The notes beneath the pieces are model-generated. The model searched no databases, was not told the DNA's origin, and was given only the letters and a program-made list of their open reading frames with translations. This document shows positions 15,566 through 24,473 of a DNA stretch of 55,489 nucleotides, in pieces (the first letter of the stretch is position 1; every line of letters starts with the position of its first letter). The stretch is from positions 1-55,489 of the forward strand of contig JAFSQE010000011.1 in NCBI GenBank assembly GCA_017446775.1, written 5' to 3'. Origin of the DNA: Bacteroidales bacterium. Lineage in GTDB: Bacteria; Bacteroidota; Bacteroidia; Bacteroidales; UBA932. Position numbers and translations under genes: made by a program.

Positions 15566-15611
15566 CAAGACGTATTCAATATAAGACAAACAACAATAAA
15601 ACAACAGCGAT

Positions 15612-16784
15612 ATGTTAAAACCTAAAAAAGTCATTGACGCTTTCAAGAAGAATTTCCCCGGCGCCAAATTCAGTTATTTCACATCTCCCGGCCGTATCAA
15701 CCTCATTGGAGAGCATACCGACTATAACGGCGGATTCGTGCTCCCCGCAGCGGTGGACAAAGGCATCAGCCTGGCTATCGCCCCCAACGGCACCACAAAG
15801 GTGAACGCTTTCTCCATGGATTATGGCGAGAAGCTCTCCTTTGATATAAACGACCCCGTAAAGCCGGCCCAGCAGTGGGCATGCTACATCTACGGCGTGA
15901 TCCAGGAGATGAAAGAGCGCGGCGCCGCTCCCGGCGGTTTTGACTGCGCGTTTGGCGGTGATGTCCCCCTGGGTGCGGGCATGTCCTCTTCCGCAGCACT
16001 GGAGAGCGTGTTTGGCTATGCAATCAATTCGCTGTTCAAGCTCGGTTTCAAGCGCGAGCAGCTGGCAAAGATCGGCCAGATGACAGAACACCACTACGTG
16101 GGTGTAAACTGCGGCATCATGGACCAGTTCGCATCCCTGATGGGCAAGGAGGGTAAGGTGATCCGCCTGGACTGCCGTTCGCTTAACTACAAGCGCGTCC
16201 CGTTCAACCCCAAGGGCTACAAGATCGTCTTGATCGATACCATGGTCAAGCATAACCTCGCTTCCGGCGAGTACAACATCCGCCGTGCACAGTGCGAGGC
16301 CGGCGTTGCAGCCATAAAGAAAGACCATCCCGAGGTAGAGTTGCTGCGAGACGTATCTCCCGCGCTGCTGGAGCAGTACAAAGAGAAGCTGGACCCGATG
16401 GTTTACAAGCGCTGCTCTTTCGTGGTGAAGGAGTCCCCGCGTCTGCTGGCCGGCTGCCGCGACCTTGCAAAGAACGATATCCCTGCATTCGGCAAGAAGA
16501 TGTTCGCAACCCACGACGGCCTTTCCAAGGATTATGGCGTGAGCTGCGAAGAGCTTGACTTTATCGTTGACGTTGCCCGCAAGTGCGACGGCGTGGTGGG
16601 TGCCCGCATGATGGGTGGCGGCTTTGGCGGCTGTGTTATCGCAATCGTGCGCAGCGGCGCAGCCAAAGCTTACATCGAGGCTGTCCAGAAGGCATATAAG
16701 AAGCAGTTCAACCTTGATCCGCGCGTTATAAACGTTGCGATTTCAGACGGAGCCAAGAGATGGAACGTGCGCAAGCTCAAATAA
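15612..16784 (+). CDS. galK: Galactokinase
   Basis: 390 residues. GalK phosphorylates alpha-D-galactose at C1 with ATP, the first committed Leloir step. GHMP-kinase motifs are clear: SPGRINLIGEHTDYNGGFVL near residue 24 (galactokinase signature), PLGAGMSSSAALES (phosphate loop, about 118-131), and ARMMGGGFGGCVIAI near 330 (motif 3). The gene begins about 40 nt after its promoter and overlaps galM by 25 bp. No galT, galE or sugar transporter is adjacent. Confidence 0.97.
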   Translation: MLKPKKVIDAFKKNFPGAKFSYFTSPGRINLIGEHTDYNGGFVLPAAVDKGISLAIAPNGTTKVNAFSMDYGEKLSFDINDPVKPAQQWACYIYGVIQEMKERGAAPGGFDCAFGGDVPLGAGMSSSAALESVFGYAINSLFKLGFKREQLAKIGQMTEHHYVGVNCGIMDQFASLMGKEGKVIRLDCRSLNYKRVPFNPKGYKIVLIDTMVKHNLASGEYNIRRAQCEAGVAAIKKDHPEVELLRDVSPALLEQYKEKLDPMVYKRCSFVVKESPRLLAGCRDLAKNDIPAFGKKMFATHDGLSKDYGVSCEELDFIVDVARKCDGVVGARMMGGGFGGCVIAIVRSGAAKAYIEAVQKAYKKQFNLDPRVINVAISDGAKRWNVRKLK

Positions 16785-17782
16785 AACACTTCGAGATAGT
16801 TAACGCTGCCGGCAACCGGGTTGTACTTAGCAACCTTGGTGCCGGCATCGTTGCCATAGAGGTGCCCGATGCCGATGGCGTGCGGGACAATATCGTGCTC
16901 ACCTACGCTAAGCCAGAGGATTGGTATGTCGACGGCCCCTGCGCCGGAAAGATCCCCGGCCGGTACGCAAACCGCATTGCGGCGGGCAAGTTCTCCCTGG
17001 GCGGCAAGGAGTATTCTCTGGCAATAAACAACGGCCCCAACCACCTGCACGGCGGCCCCGGAGAGCAGTGCTTTGCCAACCGCATTTGGGATGCAGAGCC
17101 CTTTGAGAGCGGTGTACGATTCAAATTACACAGCCCCGACGGCGATGCCGGATACCCCGGTGCGCTGGATATCCAGGCCGTATATACCTTCGACGATGAC
17201 AACGTGCTGCGGCTGGAGATCTCTGCCACAACCGATGCCCCCACGGTGGTGAATCTTACCAACCATGCATATTTCAACCTCCGCGGCGGGAAACATTTCT
17301 GCGGCGACGGCATCCGCAGCCACCTTCTGAAACTCTATGCATCGCGATTCCTTCCCGGCGACGCTACTCTGATACCTTATGGCGACATGGCCCCCGTGGC
17401 CGGCACGCCTATGGATTTTACCACCGCGAAGCCCATCGGGCGCGACCTTGATGCCGATTTTGAACCCTTGAAATTCGGCAAGGGATACGACCACTGCTGG
17501 TGCATAGACGGCTACGACGGCAGCCTGCGTCCTGCTGCAGAACTATCCTGCGCCGGCCGCAAGGTGGCGATGTTCACCAACCAGCCCGGCGTACAGGTTT
17601 ACACCGGCAACTGGCTGGACGGATGTCCCGATGCCCCCGACGGCTATAAGTACAGGGACTACGACTGCGTGGCGATGGAGTGTCAGGCATTCCCCGACAG
17701 CCCCAACAAGCTGCAGTTCCCCTTCCGCCCGCTCCTTCCGGGCGAAACCTACCTGAACATCATCGAGTGGAGGTTTAGCTAA
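16760..17782 (+). CDS. galM: Aldose 1-epimerase (galactose mutarotase)
   Basis: 340 residues. GalM interconverts alpha and beta anomers of galactose and supplies alpha-galactose to GalK. Conserved parts are GRYANRIAAGKFSLGGKEYS, NNGPNHLHGGPG (first catalytic His), VVNLTNHAYFNLRG (second His) and FPDSPNKLQFPFRPLLPGE, with the general-base Glu in the C-terminal block. ATG 16760 lies inside galK and is the only good start, so the genes are translationally coupled. Its stop overlaps the stop of the convergent methyltransferase by 4 bp. Confidence 0.95.
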   Translation: MERAQAQIKHFEIVNAAGNRVVLSNLGAGIVAIEVPDADGVRDNIVLTYAKPEDWYVDGPCAGKIPGRYANRIAAGKFSLGGKEYSLAINNGPNHLHGGPGEQCFANRIWDAEPFESGVRFKLHSPDGDAGYPGALDIQAVYTFDDDNVLRLEISATTDAPTVVNLTNHAYFNLRGGKHFCGDGIRSHLLKLYASRFLPGDATLIPYGDMAPVAGTPMDFTTAKPIGRDLDADFEPLKFGKGYDHCWCIDGYDGSLRPAAELSCAGRKVAMFTNQPGVQVYTGNWLDGCPDAPDGYKYRDYDCVAMECQAFPDSPNKLQFPFRPLLPGETYLNIIEWRFS

Positions 17783-18402
17783 TTCTTAACGACAATAGTG
17801 AGACCGTCGCGCAAGGGGAGCATCAGGCACTCTGCGCGGCGGTCGGCTTTTACCGCATCGTTAAAGGCCTGTATGCCGCGGCTCTGGGGGTCGTGCGAGC
17901 CGTCGGTTACCTTGCCGTCCCAAAGGGTATTGTCGGCAATGATGACTCCGCCGGGGCGCACCTTGTCTATGATCATCTCCCAGAACTGCGGATAAAACCG
18001 CTTGTTGGCATCGATATACACCATATCGTAAGTCGCAGTAAGGGTGGGGATTATCTCCAGCGCATCGCCCAGCAGAAGATTTACCTTATCGGAGATGCCG
18101 GCGCGGGAGTACCCCTCGCGGATTATATCCTCCAGCTCGTCGTTTATCTCTATGGCATCGATGCTGCCGCCGGCGGCCAGCCCCTCTGCAAGGCATACGG
18201 TAGAATAGCCGGTAAAGACCCCGACCTCCAGTATGCGCTGCGGCGCCATCATCCTGGAGATTGCGCTCAGCAGCCCGCCCACGTCGCGTCCCGACAGCAT
18301 CCGGGCGTGGTTTGTGCGCAGGTGTGTGGTGCGCTCAATCCACTCCAGGGCTTCGCTTTGCGGCAGGGAAGAGTGTTCCTGGCAATAATCTTCAAGGGTC
18401 AT
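17779..18402 (-). CDS. SAM-dependent O-methyltransferase (family 3, caffeoyl-CoA OMT-like)
   Basis: 207 residues. Motif I is LEVGVFTGYSTVCLAEGL (about 58-75), then IDAIEINDELE, YDMVYIDANKRFYPQFWEMI and GGVIIADNTLWDGKV, giving the metal-binding Asp, Asp and Asn of this family. Bacterial members methylate catechols, and some modify tRNA; the substrate here is unknown. It starts 2 bp downstream of the M16 protease gene and is probably co-transcribed with it. Confidence 0.9.
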   Translation of the reverse strand: MTLEDYCQEHSSLPQSEALEWIERTTHLRTNHARMLSGRDVGGLLSAISRMMAPQRILEVGVFTGYSTVCLAEGLAAGGSIDAIEINDELEDIIREGYSRAGISDKVNLLLGDALEIIPTLTATYDMVYIDANKRFYPQFWEMIIDKVRPGGVIIADNTLWDGKVTDGSHDPQSRGIQAFNDAVKADRRAECLMLPLRDGLTIVVKN

Positions 18403-18404
18403 GG

Positions 18405-19637
18405 CTACCGGTATATCAGTTTACAGAGTTTTTTCTCGTCAAAGATCTCCTGTGCAACCCGTTGCAGCTGTTCTTTTGTAACCGACTCCAGTTTCCTGCG
18501 GAACAGTTCCGGGGTAGGGTATTCTCCGCCGCGAAGGATGCTGCGGGAGATAGAGAGCGCCTGGGCCTCTCCATATTCGCTTGCAATGGCGTTCTGGGCC
18601 AGTATCTGCTTCTTGGCCGCCTTGAGGGCGGCATCGCTTAGCGGCACCTCGCGCACCTTCTTGAGTTCCTTGAGCACCAGGGATATGCATTTATCCACAT
18701 TGCTCTTGTCGCATCCAAAATAGATAATCGCCACGCCGACGGTTGAATAACGTACATAAGAGGCGTCGATATGATATACCAGCGCCTTCTTCTCGCGGAG
18801 CGAATTGTTCAGCCTGGAGTTGCTGGCCGGCCCGCCAAGGATGTTTATCAGCAGCGACAGGGCAATCCTGTCTGGATGGCCAAAGGGGTATGCCCGGGTG
18901 CCGATAATGCAGTTGGCCTGGTGGAACTTGCGGGCCCTGTCTACATAGAAATGGTTCTCTGCAGGCTTCTTTACAAGCTGCGCAGGGCTCTTGCTCCCGC
19001 TGAAATAGGGGGTATATTTATCCAGCAGCTTCTCTACCAGGGCCAGCACCGCCTCCTTGTCAAGGTCTCCGACAACGGTAAAGCTCATGTTCTGCGGTAC
19101 GTAGCGCTCCTTTACAAAGGCACGGATATCGTCCGACGTTATCTTCTTAAGGGAAGCGGCGGTGCCAAGGATGGTGCGGGAGAGGGGATTGCCCTTGAAA
19201 AGCATCTTCTCGTAGTCCTCGAAAATAAAGTCTGCGGGGTTGTCCAGGCACATGTTTATCTCGTCCGCCACCACATTCTTCTCTTTCTCCAGCTCGTCCT
19301 CGTCGAATACAGAGGTGAAAACTATCTCGAAAGAGAGGTCTATCGCCTTGGCTATATCCTCTTTGAGCACGGTGCAGTAAACCACCGTCTCCTCTTTGGC
19401 GGTGTAGGCGTTCATGTCGCCGCCCAGTTTCTCCAGCCGGTCGTTTATGCTCTGGGCAGAGCGCTTCTCTGTCCCGCGGAATATCATATGCTCTGTAAGG
19501 TGCGCCAGGCCGTGCTTGCCGGCAGGTTCGTTGGCGGTGCCGGCCTTTATGCAAAGGGCGCAATAAGCCACTGCAGAGGAGGTCTTTTTAAAGGCGACCT
19601 TCATCCCGCTGGCGAGGGTGAAAATCTGTTTTTCCAT
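18405..19637 (-). CDS. M16 (pitrilysin/insulinase) family zinc protease
   Basis: 410 residues. The inverted zinc motif HxxEH is HLTEH within GLAHLTEHMIFRGTEKRSAQ (about 43-62), with the third ligand Glu in the helix around TVVYCTVLKEDIAKAIDLSF. The second, inactive M16 domain runs from about 180 to the end (YFGCDKSNVDKCISLVLKEL). Length is that of single-chain processing-peptidase-like members. No signal peptide is seen, so it may act in the cytoplasm. It is divergent from dnaX across a 54-bp bidirectional promoter region. Confidence 0.93.
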   Translation of the reverse strand: MEKQIFTLASGMKVAFKKTSSAVAYCALCIKAGTANEPAGKHGLAHLTEHMIFRGTEKRSAQSINDRLEKLGGDMNAYTAKEETVVYCTVLKEDIAKAIDLSFEIVFTSVFDEDELEKEKNVVADEINMCLDNPADFIFEDYEKMLFKGNPLSRTILGTAASLKKITSDDIRAFVKERYVPQNMSFTVVGDLDKEAVLALVEKLLDKYTPYFSGSKSPAQLVKKPAENHFYVDRARKFHQANCIIGTRAYPFGHPDRIALSLLINILGGPASNSRLNNSLREKKALVYHIDASYVRYSTVGVAIIYFGCDKSNVDKCISLVLKELKKVREVPLSDAALKAAKKQILAQNAIASEYGEAQALSISRSILRGGEYPTPELFRRKLESVTKEQLQRVAQEIFDEKKLCKLIYR

Positions 19638-19656
19638 ATTCTGGATTTAAGGAGTG

Positions 19657-19685
19657 CAAAAATACTTAAATAATTCTTACTTTTG
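19657..19685. promoter_or_regulatory. Bidirectional promoter between M16 protease and dnaX
   Basis: Minus strand: TATTTTTG (19664 to 19657) for the protease, 20 nt before its ATG. Plus strand: TACTTTTG (19678-19685) for dnaX, only 6 nt before the ATG at 19692. Both match TAnnTTTG exactly within 30 bp. Confidence 0.7.
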
Positions 19686-19691
19686 TATGAT

Positions 19692-21500
19692 ATGGGACAA
19701 TTCATAGTATCTGCACGGAAATACAGGCCGGCTACATTTGAGAAGCTGATAGGCCAGGAGAACATCGCCCGCACCCTCAAGAACTCTATCCTGAGCGGCC
19801 AGCTGGCGCACGCATACCTGTTCTGCGGCCCCCGCGGCGTGGGCAAGACCAGCTGCGCCCGCATTTTTGCAAAGACCATCAACTGCAGCAACCCCGGCCC
19901 CGACATGGAGCCTTGCGGCGAGTGCGAGTCGTGCCGCTCTTTTGCCGAGGGGCGCTCTTACTGCATCCACGAACTGGATGCCGCCAGCAACAACTCGGTG
20001 GAGGATATCCGCACACTTACAGATCAGGTGCGTATCCCGCCGCAGATCGGCCGCTACAGCGTCTATATCATAGATGAGGTGCACATGCTCTCCCAGGCCG
20101 CCTTCAACGCCTTTCTCAAGACCCTCGAGGAGCCGCCGGAGTATGCAATCTTTATCCTCGCCACCACAGAGAAGCACAAGATTCTGCCCACCATCCTCTC
20201 CCGCTGCCAGACCTACGATTTCAACCGCATCCGGGTAGAGGACATCGTCCGCAACCTCAAGGATATCGCGGAAAAGGAGAGTGTCACTATAAGCGACGAT
20301 GCCCTGCACATCATAGCGCAGAAGGCCGACGGCGCCATGCGCGACGCCCTCACGCTGTTCGACCAGACGGTGGCGTTCTGCGGTGCGGAGATAACGTACG
20401 AGCAGGTTATCGGCATACTCAACGTGCTGGACTATGACTATTACTTCCGCCTTACCGACATGCTGCTTGAGGGCGATTTCGCCTCTGCGCTGGTGCTGTT
20501 CGACGAGATTCTTTCTAAAGGGTTCAACGCCCTGCACTTCATATCGGGACTAAGCTCCCACCTGCGCGATTTGATTGTCTGCAAGGTGGCGACCTCCCGC
20601 GGCCTGCTGGAGATGGCGCCCACCATCGCTGCCAGATACGACCAGTACAGCGCCCGCTGCCCGATGGGCTTCCTGTACCAGGCGCTGGATGTCTCTACTG
20701 CCTGCGAGGCGCAGTACAAGGCCTCCGGCAATCCGCGTCTGCTGATAGAATTTGCCCTGATAAAGATAGCCAGGCTGAACGTTAAACAGGATGCCCAGCC
20801 CGCATTGCAGCAGCCCCCGGTGACAGTGCCCAGGCCGGCACAGCAACCGGCGCAGCCGGCAACCAGGCCGGTGGCCAAGCCCGCAGCTCCGGCAGCAGAA
20901 CCCGCACCGCAACCGGTATCGCAGCCTGCAGCTCCGGCAGCAGAGCCCGCACACCAGCCTGTGGCAGAACCGGCACCGGCAAAGGATGCAGCTGCAGCAG
21001 AAGCCCCCGCACCAAAAATGCCCAAAGCCCCCGGCATCTCCATAAAAGACCTGCTCTCGCAGGCATCAGCACCCCAGTCGGCAAAGAGCTCTCCCGCGGC
21101 GCAGGAGCCTCAGGCAGAGAAAAAGCCCGCCGACATTACTGCTGAAGTGCTGAAAGAAGCGTGGGGAGAGTTCCTGCAGCAGATAGACCGCCCCAACCTG
21201 AGGGCGGCCCTGGCGGTCAATACCCCCAGCTACGACCCTGAAGATAACTCCGTGACGCAACTTGTGGCAAGCGAGTTGCAGAAGAACTGGATCATCGAGA
21301 AGCAGTTGTTTGACCTGCAGGCCAAACTGCAGAAGGCGATGGGCCTGGGCGGAGTGAGGTTGAAGATAGAGGTGCTGCCCCAGGCGCAGGACAACGGCAA
21401 ATCGGGGCCATATATGCCCACAGAGACGGCCAAGGCAATGATCAAGGATTCACCCGAGATGGAGAACTTTAGCCGCGAATTTCAACTGGAAGTATCGTAA
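19692..21500 (+). CDS. dnaX: DNA polymerase III subunit gamma/tau
   Basis: 602 residues from ATG 19692. DnaX is the clamp-loader ATPase that ties the replicase together. Walker A is GPRGVGKTSCARIFAKT near residue 44. The zinc module is CGECESC with an upstream Cys. Walker B is YIIDEVHMLSQAAFNAFLKT, and the SRC motif is ILSRCQTYDF. Domain III ends near 370, followed by a Pro/Ala/Gln-rich linker (about 375-450) and a C-terminal tau-like domain. Family members start MxxFIVSARKYRPxTF, which fits 19692 and not the TTG at 19683. With the -7 box ending at 19685 the message would be almost leaderless. Confidence 0.96.
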   Translation: MGQFIVSARKYRPATFEKLIGQENIARTLKNSILSGQLAHAYLFCGPRGVGKTSCARIFAKTINCSNPGPDMEPCGECESCRSFAEGRSYCIHELDAASNNSVEDIRTLTDQVRIPPQIGRYSVYIIDEVHMLSQAAFNAFLKTLEEPPEYAIFILATTEKHKILPTILSRCQTYDFNRIRVEDIVRNLKDIAEKESVTISDDALHIIAQKADGAMRDALTLFDQTVAFCGAEITYEQVIGILNVLDYDYYFRLTDMLLEGDFASALVLFDEILSKGFNALHFISGLSSHLRDLIVCKVATSRGLLEMAPTIAARYDQYSARCPMGFLYQALDVSTACEAQYKASGNPRLLIEFALIKIARLNVKQDAQPALQQPPVTVPRPAQQPAQPATRPVAKPAAPAAEPAPQPVSQPAAPAAEPAHQPVAEPAPAKDAAAAEAPAPKMPKAPGISIKDLLSQASAPQSAKSSPAAQEPQAEKKPADITAEVLKEAWGEFLQQIDRPNLRAALAVNTPSYDPEDNSVTQLVASELQKNWIIEKQLFDLQAKLQKAMGLGGVRLKIEVLPQAQDNGKSGPYMPTETAKAMIKDSPEMENFSREFQLEVS

Positions 21501-21512
21501 AAAACGCACATC

Positions 21513-22271
21513 ATGAAGCTATATACAGAGAATCTTGTCAAGAAATACGGCATGCGGACCGTGGTAAAAGGGGCCTCGATAGAGGTAGAGCAGGGGGAGA
21601 TTGTGGGTCTGCTTGGGCCCAACGGTGCCGGTAAGACCACCAGCTTCTATATGATGACCGGTCTGGTAAAACCCAATGCCGGCAAGATATTCCTCGGAGA
21701 CGAAGAGATTACCCACCTGCCCATGTACCGACGAGCCCAGAAGGGGCTTGGATACCTGGCGCAGGAGGCGTCGGTGTTCCGCCGCATGAGCGTAGAAGAC
21801 AATATCCGCTCTGTGATGGAGATGAACCACATCCCCAGGGCAAAGCAGATGGAACGGCTGGAAGAACTTATCAAGGAGTTCGGTCTGGGCAAGGTACGCA
21901 AGAGTCTCGGTATCCAGCTCTCCGGCGGCGAGAGGCGCCGTTGCGAAATCGCCCGTGCGCTGGCCACCAGCCCCAAGTTTATCCTTCTGGACGAACCGTT
22001 CGCCGGGGTTGACCCGATTGCGGTAGAGGACATCCAGCATATAATCGCCCATCTTAAAACGCGCAATATCGGCATCGTGATCACCGACCACAATGTGCAC
22101 GAGACGCTGGCCATCACAGACCGCGCATATCTGCTGTACGATGGAGAAATTCTCGAGAGCGGCACCCCGGAGCAGCTCGCCTCCAACCCCGACGTCCGCC
22201 GCAAATACCTCGGCCAGAACTTCGAACTCCGCAAAGCCGTCCTCCACAAACGTCCCGGGGAAGAGCTGTAG
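21513..22271 (+). CDS. lptB: LPS export ABC transporter ATP-binding protein
   Basis: 252 residues. LptB powers extraction of lipopolysaccharide from the inner membrane with LptFG. Walker A is GPNGAGKTTSFYMMTGL, the Q-loop region is GYLAQEASVFRRMSVEDN, the signature is LSGGERRRCEIARAL, and Walker B is FILLDEPFAGVDPI with the switch His in VITDHNVHET. The C terminus has the usual short LptB tail. It starts 12 bp after dnaX and likely shares its transcript. A hairpin begins at its stop codon. Confidence 0.96.
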   Translation: MKLYTENLVKKYGMRTVVKGASIEVEQGEIVGLLGPNGAGKTTSFYMMTGLVKPNAGKIFLGDEEITHLPMYRRAQKGLGYLAQEASVFRRMSVEDNIRSVMEMNHIPRAKQMERLEELIKEFGLGKVRKSLGIQLSGGERRRCEIARALATSPKFILLDEPFAGVDPIAVEDIQHIIAHLKTRNIGIVITDHNVHETLAITDRAYLLYDGEILESGTPEQLASNPDVRRKYLGQNFELRKAVLHKRPGEEL

Positions 22272-22387
22272 CGAAGGGCATACTCCTTCGCTTGAAAGTT
22301 TTGCTCCCTGACGTTCAGTCAGTCCCCTCCTTCACTAGCGCCGGTCGTAAATCCTTTAAGCTTCTGGCTTAAGTATGCCCTCCGCTA
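22269..22387. repeat. Nested inverted-repeat element between convergent genes
   Basis: Outer arms 22269-22284 and 22372-22387 are 16-bp inverse copies with one mismatch. Inside are AGCGAAGG/CCTTCGCT (22270-22277 with 22285-22292), CTGAC/GTCAG near 22310-22322 and a TTAAGC/GCTTAA hairpin near 22357-22372. It fills the gap between lptB and the convergent small gene. It may serve as a two-way terminator or be a small repeated element; only a genome-wide copy count can tell. Confidence 0.6.
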
Positions 22388-22394
22388 TCTAAGA

Positions 22395-22667
22395 CTACTT
22401 ATCGGGAGATGTTGTAGTGTTAGAGGCTTCGCAGCCGTGGCAGGCGGAGCAGCCAATATCGGCGCAATCCGCCCTGGCCTTGCCATGCTTCTTGCCCCAA
22501 AGGCGCAGCTCCTCTTCTTTGGCGCATACGATGCCCCGTTTGCGCAGCTCCTTGTTGTGGGCAATCTCTCCGTCGGGGAATTTGCCATTCTTGCGGAAGA
22601 TGATGTTGAAACACATCCCCAGCACGCACAGCGCCACTATGGCTATGGCCAGCAGAAAGGTCTTCAT
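22395..22667 (-). CDS. Small membrane-anchored protein with cysteine-rich tail
   Basis: 90 residues. One N-terminal membrane segment (LLAIAIVALCVLGMCFNIIF, about 4-23) is followed by a basic region with KFPDGEIAHNKELRKRGIVC. The tail is rich in Cys (CADIGCSACHGC), giving a Cys-x4-Cys-x2-Cys-x2-Cys spacing that could bind metal or a cluster. I recall short proteins of this kind in other Bacteroidota but no established function. It begins 4 bp downstream of nadE. Confidence 0.75.
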   Translation of the reverse strand: MKTFLLAIAIVALCVLGMCFNIIFRKNGKFPDGEIAHNKELRKRGIVCAKEEELRLWGKKHGKARADCADIGCSACHGCEASNTTTSPDK

Positions 22668-22671
22668 CGCC

Positions 22672-23511
22672 TTAAATGCATTTGAACGCCGGAGCGAGCG
22701 GATGGTTCCCCACGGTAAGCATGGGGGGAATCTGCATCACCTTGAAGCTGGCAGAGCGGCGGAGCTTTATCGCACGCGCTGCGGCCTCACGGTCAGGGAA
22801 CGATGCCAGCACATCTTCTTCTGTCAGACCCTCCTCGTTTAGGGCGTGCAGCACGCGGTCCAGAACCTCATATTTGGGCAGCGAATCACTGTCTTTCTGG
22901 CCGGGACGCAGCTCTGCAGAGGGGGCTTTGGTGATGATATGCTCCGGGATGCGCTCCCCGTCGCGGTTGATATAGCGGCAGAGCTCGTAGACCTGCAGCT
23001 TGTAGAGGTCGGCAATCACCATTATCGCACCGGCGAGGTCGCCGTAAAGGGTGCCGTATCCGGTAGAGAGCTCGCTCTTGTTGGAGGTGTTCAGCACCAG
23101 GGCGCCGTAGCGGTTGGAGTAGGCCATAAGTATCAGCGCACGGATGCGGGCCTGCAGGTTCTCCTGTGTGGTGTCCCAGCGGCCGTCGGCAAAATAGTGC
23201 TCCATAGCCCCGATTGCGCTGTTGTAAATCGCACCGATGGGGATGGTCTCGCTGCTTATGCCAAGGCTGGCCGCCAACCGTTCGGAATCGGACACAGAGT
23301 GGCCGGTAGAGAACTCGCTGGGCATCATGATCCCGTGCACGTTCTCCGGAGAGAGGGCATCGGCAGCAAGGGCCGCCACAAGGGCAGAATCCACGCCGCC
23401 GGAAAGGCCAAGGACAGCCTTCGACATCCCGGCGTTTTTGAAATAACTCCGGATTTTGCCCACAAGGGTGTCGTAGACCTGGGCGATGGTTATGCCTGGC
23501 TCGAGTATCAT
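22672..23511 (-). CDS. nadE: NAD+ synthase (ammonia-dependent type)
   Basis: 279 residues. NadE converts deamido-NAD, ATP and an amino donor to NAD+. The PP-loop is LGLSGGVDSALVAALAAD near 34. Other conserved parts are TTQENLQARIRALILM, LVLNTSNKSELSTGYGTLYG and KAPSAELRPGQKDSDSLPKY. No N-terminal glutaminase domain is present, so ammonia is the likely donor. Its ATG overlaps the prs stop by one base (TGATG). Grouping with prs makes sense because PRPP feeds NAD synthesis. Confidence 0.96.
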   Translation of the reverse strand: MILEPGITIAQVYDTLVGKIRSYFKNAGMSKAVLGLSGGVDSALVAALAADALSPENVHGIMMPSEFSTGHSVSDSERLAASLGISSETIPIGAIYNSAIGAMEHYFADGRWDTTQENLQARIRALILMAYSNRYGALVLNTSNKSELSTGYGTLYGDLAGAIMVIADLYKLQVYELCRYINRDGERIPEHIITKAPSAELRPGQKDSDSLPKYEVLDRVLHALNEEGLTEEDVLASFPDREAAARAIKLRRSASFKVMQIPPMLTVGNHPLAPAFKCI

Positions 23512-24461
23512 CAGAATACGAATGTGTCGCTTATCGGGCGGTTGTTGTATACCTTGGTGATGATGTCTGCAAAGATGTTGGATACGGTGAGTACCGTGAT
23601 CTTGGAGGTGTCGTCACCCTCCTTGGGCCGCAGCGGGATGGTGTCGGAGACGATGAACTCCTCTATCGCAGAAGAGCTGATGCGCTCGTACGCATTGCCC
23701 GAGAGTACGGGGTGGGTGCATACGGCACGCACGCTAAGCGCCCCCTTCTCCTTGAGCATGTCGGCACATTTGGTAATGGTGCCGGCGGTGTCCACCATGT
23801 CGTCTACAATAACCACGTTGCGCCCCTCAACATCGCCGATGGCGGTCATGGAACCCACCACGTTTGGCTTTTCACGCGATTTGTGGCAGATAATCATGGG
23901 CACGCCAAGTATGCGGGAGTATGCGTTGGCACGTTTTGCACCGCCCATGTCGGGCGAAGCTATGGAAAGATTGTCCAGCTTGAGGTCCCTGAGGTAGGGG
24001 AGGAATATGCTGCTGGCGTATATGTGGTCTACCGGAACGTCGAAGAAACCCTGGATCTGGTCGGCATGCAGGTCGCAGGTCATGACCCTGTCGCACCCCG
24101 CAGCCACCAGCAGGTTTGCCACCATCTTGGCGCCGATGCTCACGCGGGGGCGGTCCTTACGGTCCTGACGGGCCCATCCGAAATATGGAATCACCGCAAT
24201 CACCTTGTGTGCAGATGCCCTGTGTGCGGCATCTATCATCAGCAGCAGTTCAAAGATATTCTCTGTCGGGGGGAAGGTGGATTGCACGATGAAAACCGTC
24301 GCTCCGCGGACACTCTCGTCAAAGGCGGGCTGGAACTCGCCGTCGCTGAAAGTTGTCACCTTGGAATTGCCGAGCTCCACCCCCAGGTTGAGGGCGATTT
24401 TTTCTGCAAGGTACTTGCTGCTGCGGCAAGAGAAGATCTTTAACTTGTGGTCGTATTCCAT
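23511..24461 (-). CDS. prs: Ribose-phosphate pyrophosphokinase
   Basis: 316 residues. Prs makes PRPP from ribose 5-phosphate and ATP for nucleotide, His, Trp and NAD synthesis. The ATP-binding part includes YFGWARQDRKDRPRVSIGAK and the signature CDLHADQIQGFFDVPVDH. The PRPP-binding loop is VVIVDDMVDTAGTI. Length is standard. It lies 12 bp downstream of engB and overlaps nadE. Confidence 0.97.
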   Translation of the reverse strand: MEYDHKLKIFSCRSSKYLAEKIALNLGVELGNSKVTTFSDGEFQPAFDESVRGATVFIVQSTFPPTENIFELLLMIDAAHRASAHKVIAVIPYFGWARQDRKDRPRVSIGAKMVANLLVAAGCDRVMTCDLHADQIQGFFDVPVDHIYASSIFLPYLRDLKLDNLSIASPDMGGAKRANAYSRILGVPMIICHKSREKPNVVGSMTAIGDVEGRNVVIVDDMVDTAGTITKCADMLKEKGALSVRAVCTHPVLSGNAYERISSSAIEEFIVSDTIPLRPKEGDDTSKITVLTVSNIFADIITKVYNNRPISDTFVF

Positions 24462-24473
24462 GATTGAATTTTA

